Assembly: GCF_012070565.1 (NCBI RefSeq)
Contig: NZ_JAAQRO010000026.1
Span: forward strand, 32,657-96,656
Length of the DNA: 64,000 bases
Direction of reading: 5' to 3'
Origin: Anaerosporobacter faecicola
GTDB taxonomy: Bacteria; Bacillota; Clostridia; Lachnospirales; Lachnospiraceae
Both the position numbers and the translations under genes were made by a program. Shown here piece by piece: positions 34,994 to 44,950 of the stretch; the stretch's first letter is position 1; every line of letters begins with the position of its first letter. The notes under the pieces were generated by a model. It saw only the letters and a list, made by a program, of their open reading frames with translations, did not search any database and had not been told where the DNA came from.

Positions 34994-36301
34994 TCATCTA
35001 CGCTTTACAGTAGGTAGTTCAATATGAAATGTTGCACCGCCCTCTTTGGTATCCAACACTTGTATTGTTCCACCATGTTGTTGAATTAATTCTTTGGCAA
35101 TACTTAATCCAAGTCCATAATGTTTTTTATCAGATCGGGATTGATCCATCTGGTAAAATCGATCAAAGATAGTTCGTTTTTGTTCATCTGGTATGCCTGG
35201 ACCGTAATCAATAAGATCAAGAAGAAGCGTTGGTGTACGTTTATTACTAAGGGATACGATAAGTGCAAGTCCTTTGGTCTGATCTGTATAACGTAGTCCA
35301 TTATCCATAAGTATGGTAAGAACTTGTTTGATTCGATCTTGATCTCCGTATATGTTTGGTAATGACTCATCTGGAAGATGAAGTTCAATAGGAATACGGT
35401 TGTTATTATACAAGGTACAAAATGTATCATAAACTTCAATTAATAGAGTTTCCATATCAATAGAATCCATGTTAAGAGACCAACTTTTTGAATCAGAAGC
35501 TGCTAAAAGCAAAAGATCGTTAATTAATTTACCCATTCGGCTACTTTCTTTTTCAATATGAGGAAGAATAGAAGGAATTTCTTCGGGAGTTCGCTGCATG
35601 GTAGTAATTCCGGTACGAATGACAGTAAGCGGAGAACGAAGTTCGTGTGAGGCAGCAGCTATAAACTCTACTTGTTTTTGCTGCCCAATCTCAAGGGGTT
35701 TCATAACTTTTTTTATAAATAAAAAACTAAATAAAAACAGAAATAGAGAACCGAAGAGAGTAATAATCCCATAACGAATTATAGCGGAAAGAATAGTAAC
35801 ACCTGGCTGAAGAGTAACCTTAATGATATAAAGTGTCCGTCTGGAATTGTTTGATTTTAGTTGAACGATACATCCCATATAAGACTCCTGAAAGGTAGAA
35901 CGTAATGTGTAGATCCCACTTCTGGATTTCTGTTTGGTTAGTACATTAGAAGTCATATTGTAGCCATGATCTTCGGCTGTTTCAAGCAACAAGGATACGA
36001 GTGTTGAAGTAGAAATCTTTGTATGGAGGGAAAAGTAATTGGGGATCGAGATATCATTATCTTCAATCTGTACCATTAACTTATTTTTTTCTTGAAACTG
36101 TATAAACCATCTAGAGTCTATGGAATTGCTATCTGTAAATTGATCCACTAATTGATTGATATTGGACTCAAATAAACGTTGCTCATATTGTCTTTTCTGT
36201 TGAATGTCCATAATACATACAACGCTCATTACAATGATCAAAATAATTGTTGTACTAAATCCATAAAACAAAACCAGTCGATTTTTTAGTTTTGTTAGCA
36301 T
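34994..36301 (-). CDS. Membrane sensor histidine kinase
   Basis: 435 aa. Two membrane segments (about 10-32 and 170-197) flank an extracytoplasmic sensor of about 135 residues. H box ASHELRSPLTVI, N box MDNGLRYTD, and DYGPGIP and GLGLSIAKELI ATP-binding motifs are present. No clear HAMP linker consensus. ATG 36301 follows GGAGG by 8 nt and overlaps the response regulator's 3' end, so the pair is cotranscribed and coupled. The sensed signal is unknown; no adjacent target gene on the same strand. Confidence 0.93.
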   Translation of the reverse strand: MLTKLKNRLVLFYGFSTTIILIIVMSVVCIMDIQQKRQYEQRLFESNINQLVDQFTDSNSIDSRWFIQFQEKNKLMVQIEDNDISIPNYFSLHTKISTSTLVSLLLETAEDHGYNMTSNVLTKQKSRSGIYTLRSTFQESYMGCIVQLKSNNSRRTLYIIKVTLQPGVTILSAIIRYGIITLFGSLFLFLFSFLFIKKVMKPLEIGQQKQVEFIAAASHELRSPLTVIRTGITTMQRTPEEIPSILPHIEKESSRMGKLINDLLLLAASDSKSWSLNMDSIDMETLLIEVYDTFCTLYNNNRIPIELHLPDESLPNIYGDQDRIKQVLTILMDNGLRYTDQTKGLALIVSLSNKRTPTLLLDLIDYGPGIPDEQKRTIFDRFYQMDQSRSDKKHYGLGLSIAKELIQQHGGTIQVLDTKEGGATFHIELPTVKRR

Positions 36302-36975
36302 GAGCAATCCTCCAAACGGTATCCTACACCACGAATGGTTTTAATTGAAACGGCGCTATGAACGGTTTTTAGCCGTTTCCGTAAAAAGTGAATAAAGTTA
36401 TCAAGATTTCCATCCGTGACAAAGGAATCCGCTCCCCAAACACGCGTTAATAAAAGTTCCCGTTCCAGCGTATTTTCTTTATTTCGTATAAAAAATACAA
36501 GAAGGTCTGACTCTCTTTTGGACAATGTACACTGTTCATCTTCCTTTTTTAATAGAAGGTTGGTAGTATCTAAAGTAATGTCACCATATGTAAATATATT
36601 TGAATTCTCTAATTTGGTTGAACGTCTTGCTAAGGCTCGTATACGAGCAAAGAGCTCGTCAATTTCAAATGGTTTGGTTAGATAATCATCTGCTCCGCAA
36701 TCAAGTCCTTCCACTCGATTAGACAAGGTATTCATGGCAGTTAATAGGATTACGGGAGTGGAACGATTATGGGAACGCAGGTCCTTTAGTATGTGAATTC
36801 CATCTTTACCGGGTAACATTCGGTCTAGAATGATAACGTCATAGGCATTGGAATTAATATAAAAGTCGGCATCATCTCCACGATGGCAACAGTCAAGGAA
36901 AAACTGATTTTTTTCCATTTCTATTCGCAGAATAGAACATAGTTCAATATCATCTTCAATCATTAGAATACGCAT
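36295..36975 (-). CDS. OmpR-family response regulator
   Basis: 226 aa. The receiver domain has the acidic pocket DDIEL, the phospho-accepting Asp in IILDRMLPG (about residue 51), LLTAMN and LTKPF; the C-terminal winged helix has the family's RESDLL and IRGVGYRL. It pairs with the overlapping histidine kinase gene. A likely target is the divergently placed lipoprotein gene at 37178, given the shared upstream region, but this is inference. Confidence 0.95.
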   Translation of the reverse strand: MRILMIEDDIELCSILRIEMEKNQFFLDCCHRGDDADFYINSNAYDVIILDRMLPGKDGIHILKDLRSHNRSTPVILLTAMNTLSNRVEGLDCGADDYLTKPFEIDELFARIRALARRSTKLENSNIFTYGDITLDTTNLLLKKEDEQCTLSKRESDLLVFFIRNKENTLERELLLTRVWGADSFVTDGNLDNFIHFLRKRLKTVHSAVSIKTIRGVGYRLEDCSC

Positions 36976-37177
36976 GGCTTGATCAAATCCTTTCTTACAT
37001 TGTGTTACTACACGAATTCAGTTATATTAGTTGAAATTATAACATTTCAGTACACGCGAATTTAATTTTATGATACCATATGTGGTGATAAATGGATAGT
37101 GAAAGAGTTTAAGGTTATTTAGAGATAAGAGATTTATGATAGAGAAACAAAGGATATAGAAAGGTTTTGGTGAGAGT

Positions 37178-39412
37178 ATGAGAAAGAATAAACGAGCACT
37201 TTGTATACTAGTTGTGTTGAGTATGGTGGTATCTTCTGTGTTAGCAGGGTGTGGGAAAAAAGACAAAAAAACGACAAATGAGGTAAAGGGAAGATACATA
37301 GAGGAAGAACAAGAAATTCCAGAAGAAATAAAGAATTTGGAAGTTATAAAGATGGTCCAATCAGAGAAAGGACAGCCAATTCTGTATGCATATGAGGACC
37401 AAGGAGAGTCTTGTAGTGTATCGAAATATGAAAGAAGTGAAGATGGCACATGGAAGATTGAACAACCACAGTGGTTACAAGATATACCGATTATGGATAA
37501 AGAGAAACTTGAGAATCCATCAATGGTAGTCGACAATATATGTTTAGATCAGGAAGGAAAGGAATATCTTACGTACAGTGAGTACAATGGATATACAGGC
37601 CTGACATATCTATGTACGTCTTCCGATGGAAAAGAGCGTACGTACCTAGATTTTGAAGGTTGGAATGAAGCAATAGAGGATGACCAGGGTACTTACTATG
37701 ATACACCAATGGGAGTAGGCGTTTTATATAATGGAGACGTCATAGCGGAATTAGGTGGAGATGTAATAATCTATGATCAGAAATCTGGAGAGAAGAAGGC
37801 ATCTTACCAAGGCGATGGGTTACAGATCAAAGCAATTGCAATGGATCAGAATTCACTATACATAACAAGGAAAAACTGGGAGACAGATTGCATTGATCAA
37901 ATCTATAAGTTTGATTTAAACAATTACGATAAGAAGCCAGAAGAGATACCATATGAGCAAAAAATTAACAGTTATAGTACATGTATTAATATTAATGATG
38001 AGGGAGATCTATTCCTTGTAGATACAGAAGGAATTCATGTGCAAAAAGCAGGGACTACATTATGGAATACCACGGTATTAGGTGAGCTCAATACCATGTA
38101 CATGCCTACCGCCATGATCGTGGACGTATACGAAGATACGCAAGATAACTATTATGTTCTATATCGTATGGATGCCACGGGATATCAGCTAATCAAGTAT
38201 GTCTATGATCCGGATGTGGTAACCGTACCCAATAAAAATTTAACAGTATATACATTAGAAGATAATATATTGCTTCGAGAAGCAGCAGTTGTTTACAACA
38301 AAAAACATCCAGATACAATGATTGCAGTGGAAGTTGCAAAAGGAGCAAACGATACGACAGAAACAGAAGATTATGTAAAAGCATTGAATACAGAACTCTT
38401 GGCAGGTAAGGGGCCAGATATACTCATCACGGATGGATTACCAGTTGATTCTTATGTTAAAAAAGGTGTATTACTTGACTTACAAGAGATAGTAAATCCA
38501 ATGGTTGAGTCTGGAGAACTTCTTGCAAATGTTATGGATGACTATACAGAGGAAGGGCATTATTACACCGTGCCTATCAGAATATCTCCTTATTATGTTG
38601 CAGGGAGAACAGATACAGTAAATGCTTGTAGTACATTTGATGATTTAGTAGATGCATCAAGTCAAACATGGAATAAATCATTCCTTGGAGAGATTACACC
38701 TTCTGATGTTATAGCAAACTTCTTACCAACTCAATTAAGCAAGATCATTAAAAAAGATGGACAGAAGAAAGAAATAAATCACCAGGAACTAGTTACATTC
38801 TTAGAAAAAGCGAAGACTTTATGCGCTAATGTAGATATTGTTGATGAATATAGTCATGGAGGAGTAGGAAATATTTTTGATCTTCCATATTATAGTCAAA
38901 TTACATTAGGACAAGTGCAAGGCTTCTATGATTTCTCATTTATCTATGCAGTTACTGATTTGATAAAGGGATCTATTGGAACATATGATGCATCCTATAT
39001 TGGTAGCAATGAAATTGGAGTAAATCAAAATACAAAATACCCCGATGTAGCAAAAGAATTTATTCAAATTTTGCTATCAGAGGATATTCAGGTAATTGAT
39101 TATAGCAATGGTATGGCTGTAAACACAAAAGCAATTAAAGATAATCTAGAGAAAGAAGAAAATGAGGGTGGCTGTACAGAAATACAAAATGAAAAAGGGG
39201 AGTATGTACTGTTTACAATCAACTGGATAGGAAAAGAAAAACGAGAGGAAATAAGCAAGTTCTGTGAAAAATTTCAAAACCGTGTAGTTATTGATCAACA
39301 GGTACTTAACGTAATTTCAGAAGAGTTTATTCGGTCAATAAAAAGTGAATCTTCTATGGAAGATTGTGCTGCAAAAATAGAAAATGAACTAAACATATAT
39401 TTATCGGAATAG
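37178..39412 (+). CDS. Large solute-binding lipoprotein (ABC type 1) with N-terminal extension
   Basis: 744 aa. Signal peptide with lipobox LAGC (cysteine about residue 25). The C-terminal half (about 370-744) looks like an extracellular solute-binding protein family 1 domain, with ADILITDGLP-type strand GPDILITDGLP and YYTVPIRISPYYVAG. Residues about 40-360 are beta-rich with repeated short strands and aromatic residues, perhaps a propeller-like domain. No ABC permease or ATPase genes adjoin, so it may be an orphan binding or sensory protein. GGTGAGAG precedes the ATG. Divergent from the two-component genes. Confidence 0.82.
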   Translation: MRKNKRALCILVVLSMVVSSVLAGCGKKDKKTTNEVKGRYIEEEQEIPEEIKNLEVIKMVQSEKGQPILYAYEDQGESCSVSKYERSEDGTWKIEQPQWLQDIPIMDKEKLENPSMVVDNICLDQEGKEYLTYSEYNGYTGLTYLCTSSDGKERTYLDFEGWNEAIEDDQGTYYDTPMGVGVLYNGDVIAELGGDVIIYDQKSGEKKASYQGDGLQIKAIAMDQNSLYITRKNWETDCIDQIYKFDLNNYDKKPEEIPYEQKINSYSTCININDEGDLFLVDTEGIHVQKAGTTLWNTTVLGELNTMYMPTAMIVDVYEDTQDNYYVLYRMDATGYQLIKYVYDPDVVTVPNKNLTVYTLEDNILLREAAVVYNKKHPDTMIAVEVAKGANDTTETEDYVKALNTELLAGKGPDILITDGLPVDSYVKKGVLLDLQEIVNPMVESGELLANVMDDYTEEGHYYTVPIRISPYYVAGRTDTVNACSTFDDLVDASSQTWNKSFLGEITPSDVIANFLPTQLSKIIKKDGQKKEINHQELVTFLEKAKTLCANVDIVDEYSHGGVGNIFDLPYYSQITLGQVQGFYDFSFIYAVTDLIKGSIGTYDASYIGSNEIGVNQNTKYPDVAKEFIQILLSEDIQVIDYSNGMAVNTKAIKDNLEKEENEGGCTEIQNEKGEYVLFTINWIGKEKREEISKFCEKFQNRVVIDQQVLNVISEEFIRSIKSESSMEDCAAKIENELNIYLSE

Positions 39413-39600
39413 TATACAAGATGCCTTAACCCAATCAGACTTGAAAATTTCTGCTAAAAAATCTATAATGTTAGCAAGTTGTTTCAAATAAGAATAACAA
39501 AGGAATAGAGAAAGCGAAAGACTGTAAGAGTAAGAAATCGTTAGAAGATAGAATGAGAACAGTATAGGAATATTTTGAGCAGAAAGGTTGAGGAAGCATC

Positions 39601-40134
39601 ATGGAGGGTGAAGCAAGAAGAGAGAGATTGATTTCTATCTTGAAAAATAGAAAAGATGAGCCAATCTCAGGTACAGAGTTAGCAAAACAACTTGGAGTGA
39701 GCAGACAGGTAATCGTGCAAGATATTGCTTTGTTACGAGCTGTTAATAAGAATATTTTATCAACCACAAAGGGATACCTGCTGTATTACCAAGAGGCCAA
39801 AAAAGTAAACCGCTGTTTTATGGTAAAACATACGACGGATCAGATTGAAGATGAATTATGTACCATCGTAGATCATGGTGGTAAAGTATTAGATGTAATT
39901 GTGATGCATGATATCTATGGAGAAATACGTACGGACCTTATTATATCGAATCGTAAGGACGTGTATGACTTTGTAAAGAAGGTACAGGAAAAGCAAACCG
40001 TCCCATTAAAAGAATTAACAGATGGGTTACATCTTCATACAGTAGAAGCTGACAGTGAAGAAATTCTTGATCAGATTGAACATGCACTAAGGGAAAAGAG
40101 TTATCTATTACCAGATAATATTGCAAGGTTATAG
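39601..40134 (+). CDS. niaR: Niacin-responsive repressor NiaR
   Basis: 177 aa. N-terminal winged helix-turn-helix (GTELAKQLGVSRQVIVQDIALLR) and a C-terminal 3H domain with the three histidines in VKHTTD, VMHDIYGE and GLHLHTVEA. NiaR (also YrxA) represses NAD synthesis and niacin transport genes when niacin is plentiful. No nad genes are adjacent here. TGAGGAAG precedes the ATG. A strong terminator follows. Confidence 0.92.
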   Translation: MEGEARRERLISILKNRKDEPISGTELAKQLGVSRQVIVQDIALLRAVNKNILSTTKGYLLYYQEAKKVNRCFMVKHTTDQIEDELCTIVDHGGKVLDVIVMHDIYGEIRTDLIISNRKDVYDFVKKVQEKQTVPLKELTDGLHLHTVEADSEEILDQIEHALREKSYLLPDNIARL

Positions 40135-40141
40135 GGAATAG

Positions 40142-40188
40142 TAGCAATGGGAAAAGCATTTACGCATTTTCTCATTGCTATTTTTTTT
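40142..40188 (+). terminator. Terminator of niaR
   Basis: TAGCAATGGGAAAA (40142-40155) pairs with TTTTCTCATTGCTA (40167-40180), followed by eight T. It lies inside the upstream open part of the next frame, showing that the next gene starts further downstream. Confidence 0.9.
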
Positions 40189-40275
40189 ATTCTATGGTAT
40201 CGTACTAACTGGGTGACAAGACAACTGTTAATAAAATCTTTACATCTGTATTTACATAAGAATGGGAGGATTCAT

Positions 40276-41340
40276 ATGGATAAGTTAAAAAAGATATTGA
40301 ATAAAATATTTATTGATGGTTTAAGTGGAATGGCATTAGGATTGTTTTCAACTTTAATTGTAGGAACAATCATAAAGCAAATTGGATCTTTAATTGGGGG
40401 AAGTGTAGGCGACACACTTACCATTCTTGGTACTATTGCTTCCGTACTTACAGGAGCTGGTATTGGTTGTGGTGTTGCATATAAGTACAAAGAAAGTCCA
40501 CTGGTTGTATTATCAGCTGCAACAGCGGGAATGGTTGGAGCATATGCTAGTAAAATTCTTGCTGATACGTTGATTGTAGATGGTGTTGTTTCTTTAGCTG
40601 GACCCGGAGAGCCTTTGGGAGCCTTTATCGGAGCATTGGTTGGAATTGCAGTGGGACATTTTGTTTCAGGAAAGACAAAGATTGATATTTTGGTTACACC
40701 TATTTGTGCAATCTTTTCTGGAAGTTTGGTTGGACTATTAGTAGGACCTCCAATCTCTAGCTTTATGACAGGCTTAGGACATTTGATTGAAGTTGGTACA
40801 GAGCAACAACCATTCTTAATGGGAATCATTGTTTCTGTTCTTATGGGTATGATTCTTACTTTGCCAATTAGTTCTGCAGCCATTGGATTAGTTTTAGGAT
40901 TAAGTGGTCTACCTGCAGGAGCGGCTACCGTTGGATGCTGTGCGAACATGATTGGTTTTGCGGTAGCAAGTTACCGTGAGAATAAGATGAGCGGACTTCT
41001 GGCACAAGGAGTAGGAACAAGTATGTTGCAAGTTCCCAATATTGTAAAAAAACCAGTTATATGGCTTCCTGCTATTATTTCAAGTGCAATTTTAGGACCT
41101 TTGTCTACAATGGTATTTAAGATGACGAATAATTCAGTGGGTTCTGGTATGGGTACATCAGGTTTGGTTGGTCAGTTTACCACATATGAGACAATGGCGG
41201 CTACAGAAGGTGCAGTCGTTGTATTAATTAAAATTGCGGTTATGCATTTTATACTGCCAGCAATTTTAGCACTTGGTATATCAGAATTTATGAGAAAGAA
41301 AGGTTATATCAAAGCGGGCGATATGAAGCTTGATGTTTAA
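40276..41340 (+). CDS. PTS EIIC-like membrane protein
   Basis: 354 aa with eight to ten glycine-rich hydrophobic segments, resembling the PTS_EIIC_2 family of Firmicutes (stand-alone EIIC-type proteins). Characteristic stretches include DGLSGMALGLFSTLIVGTI, PISSAAIG and GTSGLVGQ. No EIIA or EIIB genes are nearby, so whether it transports a sugar or another compound is unclear. The ATG at 40276 follows GGGAGG; the frame is open 43 codons upstream but crosses the niaR terminator. Confidence 0.8.
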   Translation: MDKLKKILNKIFIDGLSGMALGLFSTLIVGTIIKQIGSLIGGSVGDTLTILGTIASVLTGAGIGCGVAYKYKESPLVVLSAATAGMVGAYASKILADTLIVDGVVSLAGPGEPLGAFIGALVGIAVGHFVSGKTKIDILVTPICAIFSGSLVGLLVGPPISSFMTGLGHLIEVGTEQQPFLMGIIVSVLMGMILTLPISSAAIGLVLGLSGLPAGAATVGCCANMIGFAVASYRENKMSGLLAQGVGTSMLQVPNIVKKPVIWLPAIISSAILGPLSTMVFKMTNNSVGSGMGTSGLVGQFTTYETMAATEGAVVVLIKIAVMHFILPAILALGISEFMRKKGYIKAGDMKLDV

Positions 41341-41362
41341 GAAGATAGATGGAATTAAGAAT

Positions 41363-41402
41363 AAGACCTGTAAAGCGGTAAATACTGTTTTATAGGTCTT
41401 TT
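41363..41402 (+). terminator. Terminator of the EIIC-like gene
   Basis: AAGACCTGTAAA and TTTATAGGTCTT arms (one G-T pair), followed by TTC. An imperfect promoter with TATAAT at 41438-41443 for the next gene follows. Confidence 0.75.
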
Positions 41403-41475
41403 CTACGTCTAGTATGGTAAATAAGTGCTAACTATAGTATAATTAGTCACAAGTAAACAAAAAGGAGTGTTGCAT

Positions 41476-42555
41476 ATGAAGAGAATAGGTTTGTTAACAA
41501 GTGGCGGAGATTGTCAAAGTTTGAATGCCACAATGCGTGGTGTAGCAAAATCATTATATGAAGCCTACGGACCAAAGGAAATACAGATCTATGGTATATT
41601 AGAAGGTTATCGAGGCTTAATCTATGAAAACTATGAACTAATGAAACCAAAAGACTTTTCGGGAATCCTCACCCAGGGTGGAACAATCATAGGGACATCC
41701 AGACAGCCATTCAAATATATGCGTACTCCAGATGAGAATGGTTTGGACAAAGTTGAGGCAATGAAGAAAACCTATAAAAAGATGAAATTAGATTGCCTTG
41801 TAATCCTAGGAGGAAATGGAACCCATAAAACAGCAAATCTTTTAAGAGAAGAAGGACTTAATATCGTTACGTTACCAAAGACGATTGATAACGATATATG
41901 GGGGACGGATATTACTTTTGGTTTTCAGAGTGCGGTAAACATTGCAACAGATGCCATTGACTGTATTCATACGACTGCAGCCTCCCATCGTCGTGTATTC
42001 ATTGTTGAAGTAATGGGACATAAAGTAGGCTGGTTAACGTTACATGCAGGTATAGCAGGTGGTGCAGATATCATTCTGATTCCAGAGATTCCATATAATA
42101 TTGATTCTGTAGTAGCAGCAATTGAAAAACGTACAGCAGAAGGAAAGAAATTCTCTATCTTAGCAGTTGCAGAAGGAGCAATCTCCACAGAAGATGCAGC
42201 ACTTACAAAAAAGGAAAGAAAGCAAAAATATAAGAATTCACCTTATCCATCTATATCATACAAGTTGGGCAAAGAAATTGAGGAAAAGACGGGGCAGGAA
42301 ATTCGAATAACAGTACCAGGACATACACAACGTGGTGGTGAACCATGTCCATACGATCGGGTCATCTCAACGCGTCTTGGTGCAGCTGCAGCAGAACTAA
42401 TTAAACAAGAAAAGTATGGATATATGGTAGGATTCCGTGATGGTGAAATTATTCCTGTGCCACTTGAAGAGGTTGCAGGTAAATTAAAAATGGTGGATCC
42501 TGAATCCTCAATTATCCGAGAAGCAAAATGCCTTGGTATTAATTTTGGTGATTAA
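41476..42555 (+). CDS. pfkA: 6-phosphofructokinase
   Basis: 359 aa. It phosphorylates fructose-6-phosphate. Signature blocks: TSGGDCQSLNATMRG, GGNGTHKTA, LPKTIDNDIWGTD and GHTQRGGEPCPYDR. The glycine in GGNG is what ATP-using enzymes have where pyrophosphate-using ones have Asp, whereas the Lys before TIDND is typical of PPi enzymes and of 'group III' PFKs. So it is probably an ATP-dependent group III type, but phosphoryl donor should be measured. AAAGGAG precedes ATG 41476. Confidence 0.92.
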   Translation: MKRIGLLTSGGDCQSLNATMRGVAKSLYEAYGPKEIQIYGILEGYRGLIYENYELMKPKDFSGILTQGGTIIGTSRQPFKYMRTPDENGLDKVEAMKKTYKKMKLDCLVILGGNGTHKTANLLREEGLNIVTLPKTIDNDIWGTDITFGFQSAVNIATDAIDCIHTTAASHRRVFIVEVMGHKVGWLTLHAGIAGGADIILIPEIPYNIDSVVAAIEKRTAEGKKFSILAVAEGAISTEDAALTKKERKQKYKNSPYPSISYKLGKEIEEKTGQEIRITVPGHTQRGGEPCPYDRVISTRLGAAAAELIKQEKYGYMVGFRDGEIIPVPLEEVAGKLKMVDPESSIIREAKCLGINFGD

Positions 42556-42572
42556 GCATTCCTTGTTTGCAA

Positions 42573-42595
42573 AATTAAAATACATTTGATATGAT
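42573..42595 (+). promoter_or_regulatory. Predicted promoter of the dnaX operon
   Basis: TTGCAA at 42567-42572, 17 bp, TATGAT at 42590-42595. The 150-nt leader contains a 10-bp hairpin (CATTTGACTC / GAGTCAAGTG, 42623-42660). I looked for a signal recognition particle RNA, frequent at this position in Firmicutes, and did not find its conserved loop. Confidence 0.55.
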
Positions 42596-42764
42596 ATGAT
42601 GTAGGTCAAAAATCGCATGTAACATTTGACTCTAGCTTCAAGATATAAAAGAGTCAAGTGGATTCTATGTTTTTGTATTATGAGAACATGAAGTATGTAG
42701 GAATACGTAGGAACCTGAATGTGAAACATATTGAAATTATGTATTAGAAAAGGATGTGCAGGGT

Positions 42765-44351
42765 ATGGCATATACTGCCCTTTATAGAAAGTTCCGGCCT
42801 ACTGAATTTGGAGATGTCAAAGGTCAGGATCATATTGTTAAAACATTAAGAAATCAAATTAAGTCCGATCGTGTTGGACATGCTTATCTATTCTGTGGAA
42901 CAAGGGGAACAGGAAAGACGACAATTGCCAAGATACTGGCGAAAGCGGTAAACTGTGAAAATCCCATAGATGGGAACCCTTGTAATGAGTGTAGCATGTG
43001 TAAAGCAATCAATAGTCAAAACTCCATGAATGTAATTGAAATTGATGCGGCTTCCAATAATGGTGTGGATAATATTCGAGATATCATTGAGGAAGTTCAA
43101 TATTCCCCAACACAAGGACGCTATAAGGTATATATTATCGATGAGGTTCATATGCTTTCAGCAGGAGCATTTAATGCATTGCTGAAGACGTTGGAGGAAC
43201 CGCCTTCCTATGTAATCTTCATCTTAGCAACGACGGAAGTGCATAAGATTCCAGTAACGATTCTTTCTAGATGTCAAAGGTATGATTTTAAAAGAATTAC
43301 CATTGACATAATATCGGAACGGATTAAGGAGTTGCTGGAAAAGGAACAGGTAGAAGCAGAAGAAAAAGCCATCCGCTATATAGCAAAATCTGCAGATGGT
43401 GCTCTTCGTGATGCATTAAGTTTACTTGATCAGTGTATGGCATTTTACTTTGGTGAAAAGCTGACCTATGATAACGTACTTAATGTGTTAGGAGCAGTTG
43501 ATACACATGTATTTTCAACATTGCTGCGTTTGATCATTGCTGGTCAGGTTACGCAAGCAATGGAATTGGTGGAAAGGCTCATAATAGAAGGTCGAGAACT
43601 AGGACAGTTTGTTGTAGACTTTACTTGGTATCTACGAAATCTGTTACTAGTAAAAACGTCGGATGCTGCAGAAGATATTATTGATATTTCCTCCGACAAT
43701 CTGGTAGAATTAAAGGAGAATGCAGAAAGTATAGATGCAGAGCGATTAATGCGGTATATCAGGATTTTCTCAGACCTTGCAAATCAGGTTAAGTATGCAT
43801 CTCAAAAACGCGTACTAGTGGAGATAGCAATTATCAAATTATGTCGTCCTCAGATGGAGCAAAATTACGATTCAATCCTAGACCGGTTAAGTATAATTGA
43901 AGAAAAACTGGAGAAGGGTATTGTGGTGAATACTACAGGTTCACCTAGTAATCCACAGGCAGTCGTGTCAGAAATCAATGAGGAAGAGCAGGCGGAAAAG
44001 ATATCATTAGAAGAATTACAAAATGCGGTGACAGAGGAAGTAAGACAAGTCGCACAAAACTGGAGAACAATTATATCTAATCTGCATGGGTCGTTAAAAC
44101 CAATGTTACTTGGAGCGAAATTAAGCATAGGATCAGATAATCAGTTGATTTTACTGTTCTCTGAAGAAGTGGATAAGGATTATGTAGATAAAGAGGGACA
44201 AAAAGAAGCGATTGAGATGGCAATTGCAGAGAAGATTGGAAAGAAAGTCGTTATCCGAACAAAGCTTATTGAAGCAGGGAATGATAAGAAACAAGATTTT
44301 CCGGACCTAACAAAGATATTCAAAAATGTTGATATAGAATATGAAAATTAA
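42765..44351 (+). CDS. dnaX: DNA polymerase III subunit gamma/tau
   Basis: 528 aa. AAA+ clamp-loader ATPase: Walker A GTRGTGKT (about 43-50), a four-cysteine zinc module (CENPIDGNPCNECSMC), Walker B IIDEVHML and sensor segment LSRCQRYDF. The C-terminal third is the tau-like region, acidic and less conserved. Start at ATG 42765 after AAAAGGA; an in-frame GTG three codons upstream is too close to it. First of the dnaX-ybaB-recR block. No programmed frameshift signal was obvious. Confidence 0.96.
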   Translation: MAYTALYRKFRPTEFGDVKGQDHIVKTLRNQIKSDRVGHAYLFCGTRGTGKTTIAKILAKAVNCENPIDGNPCNECSMCKAINSQNSMNVIEIDAASNNGVDNIRDIIEEVQYSPTQGRYKVYIIDEVHMLSAGAFNALLKTLEEPPSYVIFILATTEVHKIPVTILSRCQRYDFKRITIDIISERIKELLEKEQVEAEEKAIRYIAKSADGALRDALSLLDQCMAFYFGEKLTYDNVLNVLGAVDTHVFSTLLRLIIAGQVTQAMELVERLIIEGRELGQFVVDFTWYLRNLLLVKTSDAAEDIIDISSDNLVELKENAESIDAERLMRYIRIFSDLANQVKYASQKRVLVEIAIIKLCRPQMEQNYDSILDRLSIIEEKLEKGIVVNTTGSPSNPQAVVSEINEEEQAEKISLEELQNAVTEEVRQVAQNWRTIISNLHGSLKPMLLGAKLSIGSDNQLILLFSEEVDKDYVDKEGQKEAIEMAIAEKIGKKVVIRTKLIEAGNDKKQDFPDLTKIFKNVDIEYEN

Positions 44352-44425
44352 ACTAACGTAGCAATACGTTACAGAACTACTTGGTCTCATGAATGGAATC
44401 AGGTAAGTAATAGGAGGAATTAAGA

Positions 44426-44779
44426 ATGGCAAAAAGAGGTGGATTTCCAGGAGCAATGCCTGGCAATATGAACAACCTAATGAAACAAGCGCAAAAGATG
44501 CAAAAACAAATGGAAGAGAAGACAAAAGAAATAGAAGGTAAGGAATGGGAAGCCACAGCAGGTGGTGGAGCAGTTACCGTTAAAGTATCAGGAAAGAAAG
44601 AAGTTGTATCTGTTAAACTTTCTGAAGAAGTAGTTGATCCTGATGATATTGAAATGCTAGAAGATTTGATCGTTGCAGCAACCAACGAAGCATTACGTAA
44701 GATGGAAGAAGAATCTTCTCAAGCAATGAGTTCCATTGCAGGTGGTTTAGGCGGCTTAGGTGGAGGTTTCCCATTCTAA
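44426..44779 (+). CDS. YbaB/EbfC nucleoid-associated protein
   Basis: 117 aa. The N-terminus is Gly/Met/Asn-rich ([20 protein letters not shown]) and the DNA-binding core has [20 protein letters not shown] and [11 protein letters not shown]; the tail is glycine-rich. Homologues bind DNA as dimers and are always near dnaX and recR. TAGGAGG precedes the ATG. Followed by a short terminator, then recR. Confidence 0.95.
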   Translation: MAKRGGFPGAMPGNMNNLMKQAQKMQKQMEEKTKEIEGKEWEATAGGGAVTVKVSGKKEVVSVKLSEEVVDPDDIEMLEDLIVAATNEALRKMEEESSQAMSSIAGGLGGLGGGFPF

Positions 44780-44806
44780 GTTAATAAGAAGAGACGAACA
44801 GTAGAG

Positions 44807-44843
44807 GGCATAGACATTTCAACATGAGATGTCATGCCTTTTT
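44807..44843 (+). terminator. Hairpin between ybaB and recR
   Basis: GGCATAGACAT and ATGTCATGCC (one bulge) followed by TTTTTC. It may terminate part of the dnaX transcript ahead of recR. Confidence 0.65.
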
Positions 44844-44950
44844 CTAAAGAACTGGTTTAGATAGAAAAAACTGTGTGAAAGATAAGACTTTTATACAACG
44901 ATTGTGCGTTGTACAGAACGCAAGATCTATGAAAGGGCATGGAAATAAGT

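Noticed and set aside
40272..40949. 225-aa frame on the minus strand opposite the EIIC-like gene
   Set aside because: It is proline- and isoleucine-rich and mirrors a hydrophobic, glycine-rich plus-strand gene with a good ribosome site; no start signal of its own.
42556..42764. Signal recognition particle RNA ahead of dnaX
   Set aside because: Frequently found at this place in Firmicutes, but the conserved GGAA-type apical loop and flanking asymmetric loop are missing.
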